A DNA stretch of 64,000 bases from Tachypleus tridentatus. Its lineage: Eukaryota > Arthropoda > Merostomata > Xiphosura > Limulidae. The translations under genes were made by a program, and so were the position numbers. The notes below the pieces were generated by a model. That model did no database searches and was not told the DNA's origin. It saw nothing but the letters and a program-made list of their open reading frames with translations. Positions within the stretch are counted from its first letter, which is position 1, and each line of letters begins with the position of its first letter. The stretch covers positions 106,811,285 to 106,875,284 of the forward strand of contig NC_134827.1 of the NCBI RefSeq assembly GCF_004210375.1, in the 5' to 3' direction. Of the stretch, positions 1 to 9,554 are shown piece after piece.

Positions 1-198
1 TTTTTAAAAATTAACTTTTAATACTTTAGTCTTAATTTTGTGGAAACACCAATTTAAAAACAAACCCACAGTATGCTAGATCCTGCCAAAAACAGAGGTA
101 AAAATATAAACAAATAATCAGCAGATATCCAATTAAGCAAATTACTTTTTAATAATGAAGTTACAACAAATTAAAGTTGTATTCTTTACACTTTATAC
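1..198 (-). other. Start of PGK intron 5
   Basis: AT-rich sequence after the exon 5 donor. No further PGK exon is seen before the window edge; the remaining exons must lie to the left. Confidence 0.7.
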
Positions 199-302
199 CT
201 GTGGGCTCGATGGGCAGTACCAAAAGCATCGTTAACATAAACATCTCCAAGTTTGGTCAGGGAACCACGGAATGTGGCAACAGCTTCTGGACTTGCTTTC
301 AC
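199..302 (-). CDS. PGK1: PGK coding exon 5
   Basis: 104 bases between acceptor gtatctag and donor gtataa. Encodes VKASPEAV through [16 protein letters not shown] plus two bases. The first six bases (GTGAAA) and the acceptor are the last part of the tandem repeat unit that fills the adjacent intron. Confidence 0.95.
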
Positions 303-3300
303 CTAGATACAGACATTGTAATATCATGATTTTAGGTTCACACCTATACAGCAATTTCACCTAGATACAGATATTGTAATATCGTGATTTTAGGTTCACA
401 CCTATACAGTAAATTTCACCTAGATAGACATTGTAATATCATGATTTTAGGTTCACACCTATACAGTAATTTCACCTAGATACAGACATTGTAATATCAT
501 GACTTCAGGTTCACACCTATACAGTAATTTCACCTAGATACAGACATTGTAATATCATGACTTTAGGTTCACACCTATACAGTAATTTCACCTAGATACA
601 GACATTGTAATATCATGACTTTAGGTTCACACCTATACAGTAATTTCACCTAGATAGACATTGTAATATCATGATTTTAGGTTCACACCTATACAGTAAT
701 CTAAAAATCTATTTCATCATCAAACTATTGATATTATCTTAACACACTAGATACAAAACTCCTATACAGTGATGAGACAAAAATAATAGATTTATCATAA
801 TTAACTTTTGTCCCAATAGCATTTTGTTTCATGTAAAATCTCAGCACAATGTTTACTTCACATGTTTATATTAGAAGGTAATGTTCAAAAAGATGTTATT
901 TAAAAAATTACAGGTTTAAAGGTCATGTAATAAACCCACACAATAGAGCATGGTATCTCCACATAAAAGATGGCCCAGGCTCCGTCTTTAGTTCTTTGTT
1001 CAAGAATATTTGTTTATTTCAACCAAGACAATTTTCCTGTTACTGGCTATTTTACAAGATTTTGAATGTGAAAATAATATTGAAATTACTTTTACCCTCA
1101 TTATATGTTGTTTTTGTGAATCAGGAATATTTAACACCACAAGATCCAATAAAAGACCAGTAACTCAAAGCATCCAATACCTTTTGTCCCTCAGCATCAA
1201 GTCCTTTACCTTCTTCTTCAACATGAAACCTTAAGTTTTCTAGAAGGATCACAGATCCCTCTGGTGGATCTTGACACGCGTCTTCCACTTCTGGACCAAC
1301 ACAATCAGACAGAAAAGTAATTTCTCTGTAACGAAGACAAGTCAACACCGCTGAAGAAAATTACATTTTAAACCTTCTAAAAAAGGACATCAAATTTCAG
1401 CAAAGAATCCACTGATCGTGGACAAAACTATTAATTTATTGCTGTATTCTAGAAACATTAAAATATGCAAGTTTTTACATAAGTTACTGTATATATATTA
1501 CTCCCACTACTGATTACATTACTTTTTGTGTAATAAATACATATTGGCACTGTTTTCTTACATTACAAAGTTGTTTTAAAGAGAAGTAACAGTTCAATAT
1601 TTAAGTACTGAAAGGTGCACAGATTTGTGAAAAACAGTTATTTTCTTGGTAAACATATTCAGAAATGGTTTTTAAAAACACAAACAAGACACCAGGAAAA
1701 GACACGAGTATCTTTTATTTAAATACTTGGAACAAGAGAAAAGGTATTCCATGTACCAAATACTTCAAATAATAAAAACATACAGCTTTATTTATTTATT
1801 ACTTTACGCTTCATAATAATTGTTTTTCATTTCTTTAACCAACGTTAACCAATGAAGTTCCTTTTTTTTTTGTTAACTTCAACCAGAAAGCTTTTTTTTT
1901 CACTTTATTTGCATCAGCAGAACTGTGCATTTGTCAAGTCACCAAAACCAGTTTAGCACTACCAGTTTTGTGTCAACATAAATAAAATGAATACAAAGCT
2001 GTAAAGGCACAGGTGTAGCTTGGAACAAACCAAAGTTATGAAAACATATGGCATCAATCCTCAGAGAAATCTGAACTTTTAAAAACCTTGAAAGCTGCAA
2101 GGCATTAAAATATTAAAAGGATAAGTTAAGACTAAAGGACTCCTAGGAAGGCCAGAGTAGGCCTCATTTATTGTGATAATCAGGCTGGTTACCATTACTG
2201 TTCACTTTCATTAGGTGCCACAAGTGACTACTAATGATAAATTACTGACTACCTCACAAACAAGTTACTTGATAGGCTGGACCAATAAGAATTGACCAAT
2301 CAATAGGTCACTTACATGACAGCTCATCCACCAATGTTCAAATCAATCTCACAGCACTTTGTCATTTCAGTGATAGTTATGTGATCATGATATTGTGTAC
2401 ACAGATCACAACTGTAATTTTTATTATACAGTTTTACCTAATATCAACTACAAAACATACATGTTTGATATCACCCCTTATTTTAATGTCAGTAACATTA
2501 GGATAGTTAAATCAACACACGTTTTGAACATACATAAATAAAATATTCCATATTTAAATGCAAACATGAGAGAGAACCTTCGTTCGTGAACCCACAAATT
2601 CACATGGGAACTAACCTAGGTTACCAAGAACCCTGCTAACAAACAATTCTCTGAGTCATATAAAAAGAAATTAGCCAAACTTTTCTGACGTAAGTGAAAT
2701 TGTGAAATAGTCCATCCTCACCATGATGCCTGTAAGTATTGAAAAAGCTACTCTCATATGCCTTGTATTAAATACACTTATAGTCACATAAAGTAATTAT
2801 CCATTAATAAATTGAACAAGATAAGAGACACTTGTTTTGCATGTTCATTTGTAAGATACATTAGGGCTATCAGCACTGACAAACCCTAATTTTGTTCTGG
2901 GACTAGAAAGAAAGCAACTGGTCAATACCACCAAATGTTTAACAAGAAACTACTAATGGGATGTGAATCATGCTAAACACCAGTGCACACCCAATTACTT
3001 CAAAGAAGAAGCAAAGTTTTACATCACAAGCAATATCCAGTTTCCAACTAGCATGGTAAGTTTTGTCTTCACAATCTGAGATGTAGCAATATTTATTATT
3101 ATTATTGGAAACAAAATATTAGTTTTATTATACTCCACGTGCTTACCTTCCGAGTAACATTTTTAGCTCCTCAGATACAGGTTTGAGAGAATATTTTTCT
3201 ATACGCCGACCATCAGGACGACCCAGGTGGCTCATGAGAACTACAGACTTAGCTCCTTGACTTAAAGCATGTTTGATGGTGTCCAAAGCTGCAACAATTC

Positions 3301-6300
3301 TACATGTGTACATAAAAACGTTTTAGAATTACAATTGCGTCACGTTTCATACCGTTAGATTGAAAGTAATTACAAAAACAAACTTTCTGTTTTCTCTTTA
3401 AACAATTTGTCATGCTAGAGTTTTGCCTTTAATGAACTGTTCTTGGCCCTAAATGCTGGATCTTGTATGTTGCAGGTGTTTTTCAGAAAATAAAAACTAT
3501 AATATTTATGTTGCCTAAAATATCCTCAAAACAATATAATGTTATTTTTATTTTTAAAAAATATTAAATTGTCAGAGTTAATTAAAAGTTTACTTTTAGA
3601 TTAAACAAACCTGAATAATATTTAGTGGGTTAAAGTTGAAACAACTTGTGTATGTATTTACAAATATTAAAATCCACAAATAAACAACAGATCACACCAT
3701 ACACAAACTTTACAGTTCGTAACCCTTAATACTCATTAAGATCAAGTTGTTTATTCTGTGTTTCGATATTTCAATGGCTTCTATCACTTATATTATTTGG
3801 TTGAGCCAAAATAACTTTTCCCACCAGGTGTCAGGTAAAATTTACATTTTCAGCTGATTATCCTTACTGTGCTGCTACACCATGGACCTGTCACCAACAT
3901 GCTTAACCCACCATGGACCTGTCACCAACATGCTTAACCCACCATGGACCTGTCATCAACATGCTTAACCCACCATGGACCTGTCACCAACATGCTTAAC
4001 CCATATTTCAAGTTTAGCATTCTGTAAAGCATTAGTTTCAAACCTATCCAGATAGTGATTAAACAACAAAGGAGATAATGGGAAACCCACAGCTAGACCT
4101 TTGGTCTCTTTATGTATTTTAAATCTAATAATATGATCCAAGTTTTTTTGTTAAATTTAACATGTCTAAACTTTTGACGACTGGTTCTCCGTTTACACAC
4201 AGTTGTCTTTAAAACAAATTATAACCATATCAACAGATACCTTTAGGAATATTGATCTGATATCTACAGATATAAGTGTATCATTACTGTTTAAAAACTT
4301 ACTTTATGTATAAACAAAGGAAGCAGAAAAGAAAAACAGAACTAAAGAATTCTCAGTTACTTTTTAAACGAAAAGTCAACTACATAACTAGCATATATTT
4401 CTGGCTTGCTAACTTGATCTATCTATACATAAAAGAGAGAAACAGAAAAACAGTTTTCATATTTCCATACCTTTGATTGTTTGTAATTTTCCCGTCTTTC
4501 AATGGAACATTGAAATCAACCCTAGAAGAACAAGTTAATAAATAAATTTTTCACTTGTAAGTTCAAATATTGCTGTTCACTTACACAACTACTCACAATT
4601 GGTTGTTTTTTAATCATTGAAATACTGACCAAGAAGTTTTTTAAGCCTACTGAACAGATACAGCAATCAGTTTCTTCCCAACTTTAATGAGTTTATCATA
4701 AACTTGTTTGACTTTTATATTTAGTTCTTGGGTTCTGAAAACTTTCATTTTGCAGTTACCTGACAGAAACTACCAGAAATGGTGGAGAGAAAGAAAAAAA
4801 GTGTTCCGTACGTCATTTTAACAGTGTTTCGTACATCATCACTGTTAAAGTCCAAGATTTTTTGGTTTTTAAACTGAGAATTTTCCTTAAAAACAAGAAC
4901 AAATATTATATTCAGTGTATCCCCAAATTTGTCACATTGCTGAGTATGGTTAGTAACAGGAAATTCCAATAAATGTGAATACAGTTCCACAATCCCTTTT
5001 CCCAAACCCTTGGGGCCAGTTGTATTTCAGAATTTGGAATTTTTTGGATTTTAGAACAAATGTATCACCCCAGTGGGGTCCAGGACAGCACCCCATAATC
5101 ATCTCCACAGTGACATTAAACACAAAATCACAAAATAAAAAGCAAGGAAAAAATATCAGTGAACAGCAGGCACTCATGTGACCACTAGGAGTGCTGAGAC
5201 ACAACTGTCAGACTGCTGGGCAGCTGGGCCATGCCACGACATCACACCCAAGTGACGTGGGTGTGGAGTTGGGCAGCTGTTATACTGACATTCCACAAAA
5301 ACAAGTTCGGTTTTTGGAACTTCAGATACGGAATTGTGGACCCGTACAAGCAAATCAAGTAGCGAGTCCAGACCGTTTAAATTGGTAAGCTTCAGTGTGC
5401 AGGCGTGTGTGATCAAAAGTAATGAAGGTATTTGTTACTGGTAGCTACTGTTACCAACTAATAGTTACATGCTGTTTGAAGAATGTTACATTTAAAAAAC
5501 TGTAACTTTCTCTTTTAACAAACATTTAGAATGGGGTGGTTAAAAACAAAAAAAATGTCTGGACAGATCTATTCCATTTTTGGATTTAAAACACTAGTTT
5601 CCTGTTTTCATTAATCTATATCAAAGTGCATACATAAATATGTTTATAACCAGCACACCACTGGACTAGTTGTTACCAAACCTGACATGTACACTTAGGG
5701 CCCTCCCACAGAGTGACATAATGGGGAACAGCTTTTTTGTGTTTTTTTGTAATTTGTTACCCTTTGTTTCTCAAAATACAAATAGACTTTAACCCATCCT
5801 TACAAGATACAATATAAGGAAACCAAAACCATACAAAGTATTTCAAGTGAGGCCTAACTAGTGATTTGTAGAGATAATTACTTGCTGATTATTTCAAGTG
5901 AGACCTAACTAGTGATTTGTAGATAATTACTTGCTGATTATTTCAAGTGAGGCCTAACTAGTGATTTGTACAGATAATTACTTGCTGATTATTTCAAGTG
6001 AGGCCTAACTAGTGATTTGTACAGATATTTACTTGCTGATAATTTCAAGTGAGGCCTAACTAGTGATTTGTACAGATAATTACTTGCTGATTATTTCAAG
6101 TGAGGCCTAACTAGTGATTTGTAGAGATAATTACTTGCTGATTATTTTAAGTGAGGCCTAACTAGTGATTTGTAGAGATAACTACTTGCTGATTACTTCC
6201 TTTTGTGGCAACCCTCACAATGTTGCAGTATGGCACTCGATTCCATGTGATGAATACCGTGCAGATTAGTTTATGTTGTTTTTGATGGATTGATATTAGC

Positions 6301-7572
6301 CATCCTTTTATTTACTTTAAAGAAAAATGTCTTCAATTACTTCGTGATGACGAGAAAACCCACTTGTAGAGAAAAAATATATATGTAAATACAGCTATAC
6401 TATGTAAAAACTACACTGACAAACATCACACTAACATTATTTATAAAATACAATGTGATAACTGCCACAACTTCTATATTGGAGAAACAAGTAGAAAAAT
6501 GGAAACCAGATTCAAAGAACACAAAATGTCACCTTCACACGTTTTCAAACACTTCAAATCAAATAAACACAACATAACCATAGAAAACACTCAAATACTA
6601 AATAAAGAAACAAACATAAACAAATACAAAATTAAAGAAGCCTTACTTATACAACAACTGAAGCTCAAAATAAACCAATACAAAGAAACACCTTTATATC
6701 TGTATAAATAAATATAATCCAACATCTAACACCACCCTCTATATTCCTACACTCAGTTACACAACCTCCTTCAAACATGTGGTCAGCTATCGGTCAGTAA
6801 ACCTTTCTTTCTTTGTGAACCTGACGATGACCGAAAAAGGTCAAAACATTGTTCTCTCCTCTACATAAAAAAAAAATTCTCAACCCAAACGAGTCGTTTT
6901 TACATATATATTTTTCTCTTTAATTACTTGCTTGTATTTTTGATGCTGTGTTTCAACAGACATAGGAAGGTTGTATTTATAACCAAGTTCTAAGGTTACA
7001 ACTGTATTATTTATTGTTTATCTACTTACTGACTTGTAAGTTCTGTTTCACCCTCTACTAAAGTTTTTCTAAAGGAACACCAACTATCTGTAAGAAAGCT
7101 ATCTTCAAGGGTTAAATGATAACATGATTTACACTAGCGTTACGATTTTTAAAAAATGAATACTAGTTATTAATAATACTTATAAAATACGATACTGTTT
7201 CAAACTAATTCATCTCATGAAAACTGACCTATAGCATTGTTTTGGTTTCTAAGTTATAGTGAAAAAAAACAACAACAAAGAAATTCCTACTATTTGCTAT
7301 GACATTTAGACCTTCCCAGAACTTGTAATTCAGTTATTTAAATATATATTGCTACAAAAGGATAGAGTGTTTAATATTGTAAAATTCTGATGACCTATCG
7401 AACAGATATTTAAAATATTTCCATCAACCACCCGATCCATCTTTTCATGGTTGTACCGCTACCGCTTGCCTTATAACGTAACATACGATAAGCCTACTTT
7501 GGTTACTTACCTAATCAACACTCTTTTACCCTTCAAGTTAATTTCATCTATTCCAAGCTTGTTTAACGCCAT
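199..7572 (-). CDS. PGK1: Phosphoglycerate kinase, N-terminal 171 residues, five exons, runs off the left edge
   Basis: Cytosolic glycolytic enzyme that transfers phosphate from 1,3-bisphosphoglycerate to ADP, giving 3-phosphoglycerate and ATP. Five minus-strand exons join in phase: 7572-7511, 4521-4471, 3299-3147, 1325-1181 and 302-199. Together they give 171 codons plus two bases of the next; animal PGK is about 417 residues, so only the N-terminal substrate-binding domain is here. Visible motifs: RVDFNVP at residues 21-27, NNQR ending at R38, SHLGRPDG at 61-68 (3-phosphoglycerate basic patch), DCVGPEVE at 96-103, [15 protein letters not shown] at 116-130 and [13 protein letters not shown] from 160. 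The protein is one residue shorter than the human one in the loop after GRPDG. No stop or frameshift is seen. The start is the first Met before a conserved PGK N terminus. Symbol given by homology; a recent paralogue cannot be excluded. Confidence 0.96.
298..703. repeat. 58 bp tandem array in PGK intron 4 that includes the exon 5 acceptor
   Basis: About seven head-to-tail copies starting tttcacctagatacagacat and ending ttcacacctatacagtaa, with few differences; copies 3 and 7 lack a few bases after tagata. On the transcribed (minus) strand every copy ends in ..ctag|GTGAAA, i.e. the true acceptor plus the first six exon bases. Only the copy nearest 302 leads into coding sequence. Confidence 0.92.
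704..1180 (-). other. Rest of PGK intron 4
   Basis: Single-copy AT-rich sequence up to exon 4. No gene or known repeat seen. Confidence 0.6.
1181..1325 (-). CDS. PGK1: PGK coding exon 4
   Basis: 145 bases between acceptor cttcgttacag and donor gtattg, finishing in phase 0 with lysine 137. Contains DCVGPEVE and [19 protein letters not shown]. Because the acceptor fixes the start, the Met-containing stretch just upstream is intron. Confidence 0.96.
1326..3146 (-). other. PGK intron 3
   Basis: AT-rich intron of 1.8 kb with poly-T runs near 1861-1900 and a short att run near 3090. No coding sequence or recognisable mobile element. Confidence 0.6.
3147..3299 (-). CDS. PGK1: PGK coding exon 3
   Basis: 153 bases between acceptor acatgtag and donor gtaagc. 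Encodes residues 39-88 with [16 protein letters not shown], the 3-phosphoglycerate-binding segment. Confidence 0.96.
3880..4008. repeat. Short minisatellite in PGK intron 2
   Basis: About four copies of a roughly 34 base unit containing ccatggacctgtcaccaaca and tgcttaaccca, nearly identical. The rest of the intron (3300-4470) shows nothing else recognisable. Confidence 0.85.
4471..4521 (-). CDS. PGK1: PGK coding exon 2
   Basis: 51 bases between acceptor ttcttctag and donor gtatgg. Encodes the end of R21 through [16 protein letters not shown] and two bases of R38. Short, but its phase fits exons 1 and 3 exactly and it carries conserved substrate-binding residues. Confidence 0.95.
4522..5839 (-). 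other. PGK intron 1, distal part
   Basis: No gene recognised. The stretch around 5000-5400 is less AT-rich and has open frames on both strands, but they match no family I know and lack splice signals that would connect them to PGK. Confidence 0.5.
5840..6196. repeat. 51 bp minisatellite in PGK intron 1
   Basis: About seven copies of a unit with atttcaagtgaggcctaact, agtgatttgta and ttacttgctgatt. Copies differ by one or two bases (gagata against cagata). Confidence 0.9.
6340..6930 (+). mobile_element. Penelope-like element fragment with GIY-YIG endonuclease end
   Basis: An open frame from about 6400 to 6711 encodes a GIY-YIG-type endonuclease terminus: a Cys-containing [18 protein letters not shown], then TRFKEH, a segment [14 protein letters not shown], and a C-terminal helix [13 protein letters not shown]. 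In Penelope-like retroelements this domain follows the reverse transcriptase, which is absent here. Downstream, 6820-6856 carries the terminal motif ctgacgatgaccgaaaaagg followed by tcaaaac, found again elsewhere in this window. Upstream, gatgacgagaaaacccactt at 6347-6366 resembles another terminal motif of the same elements. The copy is truncated and lies in PGK intron 1, opposite to the gene. Confidence 0.8.
6931..7510 (-). other. PGK intron 1, proximal part
   Basis: AT-rich; nothing recognised. Confidence 0.6.
7511..7572 (-). CDS. PGK1: PGK coding exon 1
   Basis: 62 bases: start codon, 20 codons and two bases of the codon for R21. It ends GATTAG followed by donor gtaagt. Translation starts [17 protein letters not shown], which matches the family N terminus. 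A 5' UTR exon further upstream is possible but not visible. Confidence 0.95.
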
Positions 7573-8028
7573 TAATATATTATTATATGAAATAATTTAA
7601 AACGGAAATTCAGGAAACTATATTTCAAGAAGTTGCGATATTTAATACAATGCTTAACAACCGCTATATGTGCAAGCAAGATATACAACTTTTAAGCCGG
7701 TTGATTAGTTAAGCAAAACGGATAACATTCCTAAAGGCGAACCCGATAGAAAATGTGGTGATCTCTAGCATCAGAGCCCTCTAGAAATATGTTCCCTTCA
7801 AAACACGTTCCCTTTTTAAATAATTCACCTTATATACAAAAAAATATGTTGCAATGACACTTCTTTCAATGTAATGGCACTAAAATTTGTTCCAACTCAC
7901 ATTGAAGTGATTATTTTAGTATTATCATGTTTAATTCGTGATTAATTGTAAGTTACACTCGAAAGTTTTTGCAAAGTCTTATACTTTATAATTAGTAAAC
8001 TTGAAATAGCCCATTAACATAAAGTGCA
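7573..8028 (-). promoter_or_regulatory. Presumed PGK 5' flank
   Basis: Upstream of the PGK start codon on the minus strand. AT-rich, with no clear TATA box or CpG cluster. Placed here only by position; the transcription start is not identifiable. Confidence 0.3.
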
Positions 8029-8423
8029 GGGCTCGGCATGGCCAGGTGGTTAAGGCACTCGATGGTCAAGGGGATTCGACTCACCCTCAACTCTTGGACT
8101 ACTCTTTTCCAACCGAATAGTGGGATTGACCGCACATTATAATGCCCCCACAAATAAAAATGTGAGCATGTTTGGTAATGACTAGCTGCCTTCCCTCTAG
8201 TCCATGGGTTCCCAACCTTTTTGCACTCGCGACATGAAAATGTAATTGATGAAATAAAATTAATGTTATCCCAAGCTACTTCTAACAAGGCTACGTGACT
8301 CCCCTGCCAAGGCTTTGCGACCCCTTGGGGGTCTAGAGTTTAGTCTTACACTGCTAAATTAGGGACGGCTAGCGCACATAGCCCTCGTGTAGCTTTGCGA
8401 GAAATAAAAGCAAACGAACAAAC
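8029..8423 (+). mobile_element. tRNA-derived SINE with inverted middle and nested hAT-like insertion
   Basis: Head cggcatggccaggtggttaa and tail tagctttgcgagaaataaaa are in plus orientation, but the centre (about 8083-8180) reads in minus orientation (gttggcggtggg to accaaacatg block reversed), then plus orientation resumes at gactagctgcc. Flanked by the 8 base target duplication aaagtgca (8021-8028 and 8424-8431), so it is one insertion. Confidence 0.85.
8203..8337. mobile_element. Short hAT-like non-autonomous element inside the SINE
   Basis: A 135 base interruption of the SINE starting catgggttcccaacc and ending gaccccttgggggtctaga. The first end resembles the common hAT terminus. It is flanked by ctctagtc (8195-8202) and gtttagtc (8338-8345), an imperfect 8 base duplication as hAT elements make. 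No transposase. Confidence 0.55.
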
Positions 8424-8425
8424 AA

Positions 8426-8876
8426 AGTGCACTAATATTAAAATACGAAATAAACACATTTATCTGTTATGAAATGTTTTAAAATATTTAACATAAAATA
8501 TACTTAAAGAATATCGTATTAGAAAACCTAAGAAACCAACAAGCGATTTTGCCAACCAAGCTAGTGGAGAAACTCACAGCTACATCACCACAAAATTGTA
8601 TTCGTTAATAATTTCACAGTGATATCACACCATTGTAGCAAATATCAAATATATCTTGTTTTTAAACTTAGTTATTCAGACCTGCGATGGTTTTATTGTC
8701 TTAAAATGTTTACATGTTCTACAGTAATTGTGGTATGCTGAATCCGAAAAGTATATAAATTTTTCTCTATCACGTATAGATTTTTCACAAAACGTCATAT
8801 GTGCTTTTACATAAATGAATCATTTTTATTGAACTCGGGTCGCATTTTGACAACCAGTGGATGTAGCTTTCTTTAG
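8426..8876. other. Intergenic, nothing recognised
   Basis: AT-rich sequence between the SINE and the promoter-like block. Confidence 0.6.
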
Positions 8877-8949
8877 ACCAATCGCAGCATGAGAGTCTTA
8901 CGAGTCGTTCTAGAACCCATAAGAAACACACCGCAAGTATATAAGCACT
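8877..8949 (+). promoter_or_regulatory. CCAAT, heat-shock-element and TATA block without an obvious gene
   Basis: In order on the plus strand: gaccaatcgcag (CCAAT box), gttctagaacc (two inverted nTTCn/nGAAn units, a minimal heat shock element) and agtatataagcac (TATA box) about 25 bases later. Order and spacing resemble an Hsp-type promoter. No protein-coding frame follows in 8950-12044, so this may be a relic, a non-coding RNA promoter, or chance. Confidence 0.35.
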
Positions 8950-9290
8950 TAACAGGCCATATGACGTGTTATTTTCATATATTATTTGTTTGTTCGTGCA
9001 CTTTGATGTAATTTTTTTCCATTTCGATATTATTTATTCGTCGCTACGGCAACAAGAGGTTATGTGAACGACCAAACATACTCTCTTATATTTGTTTTAA
9101 ATTTGATGTAAGGATTTTTTTATTCCATATTTATAAAAAATCTCTGTGTAACAGAAAAAAATGAATGTTATTTTCGAAATCAACGTAGCTGAATTATGGA
9201 GAACCCATTATTGAAACCAAAATAACTTTTCTGAAGTTTAAATTTGCAGGCCTGTGTTATTAACTTCTGTAAATTGAAAAGAGCTTATCG

Positions 9291-9554
9291 GGCCCGGCAT
9301 GGCCAAGCGTGTTAAGGCGTTCGACTCGTCATTCGAGGGTTGCGGGTTCGAATCCCCGTCACACTAAATATGCTCGCCCTTTCAGCCGTTATAATGTGAC
9401 GCTCAATCATACCTTTCGTTGGTAAAAGAGTAGCCCAAGAATTGACGGTGGGTGGTGATGACTAGCTGCGTTTCCTCTAGTCTTACACTGCTAAATTAGG
9501 GACGGCTAGAGCAGATAACCCTCGAGTAGCTTTGCGCGAAATTCAAAAACAAAC
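9291..9554 (+). mobile_element. tRNA-derived SINE, near full length
   Basis: Starts ggcccggcatggccaagcgt, with a B-box-like gcgggttcgaatcccc at 9348-9363, a centre with cgttggtaaaagagtagccc and tail tagctttgcgcgaaattc then aaac. Lacks a dozen bases in the middle. Confidence 0.9.

Noticed and set aside
5000..5416. Cluster of overlapping open frames on both strands
   Set aside because: Less AT-rich sequence gives fewer stops by chance; no family match and no matching splice sites in PGK intron 1.
9291..9370. Functional tRNA gene
   Set aside because: A and B boxes are present, but the same head occurs in some twenty copies followed by a common body and aaac tail, so it is a SINE head.
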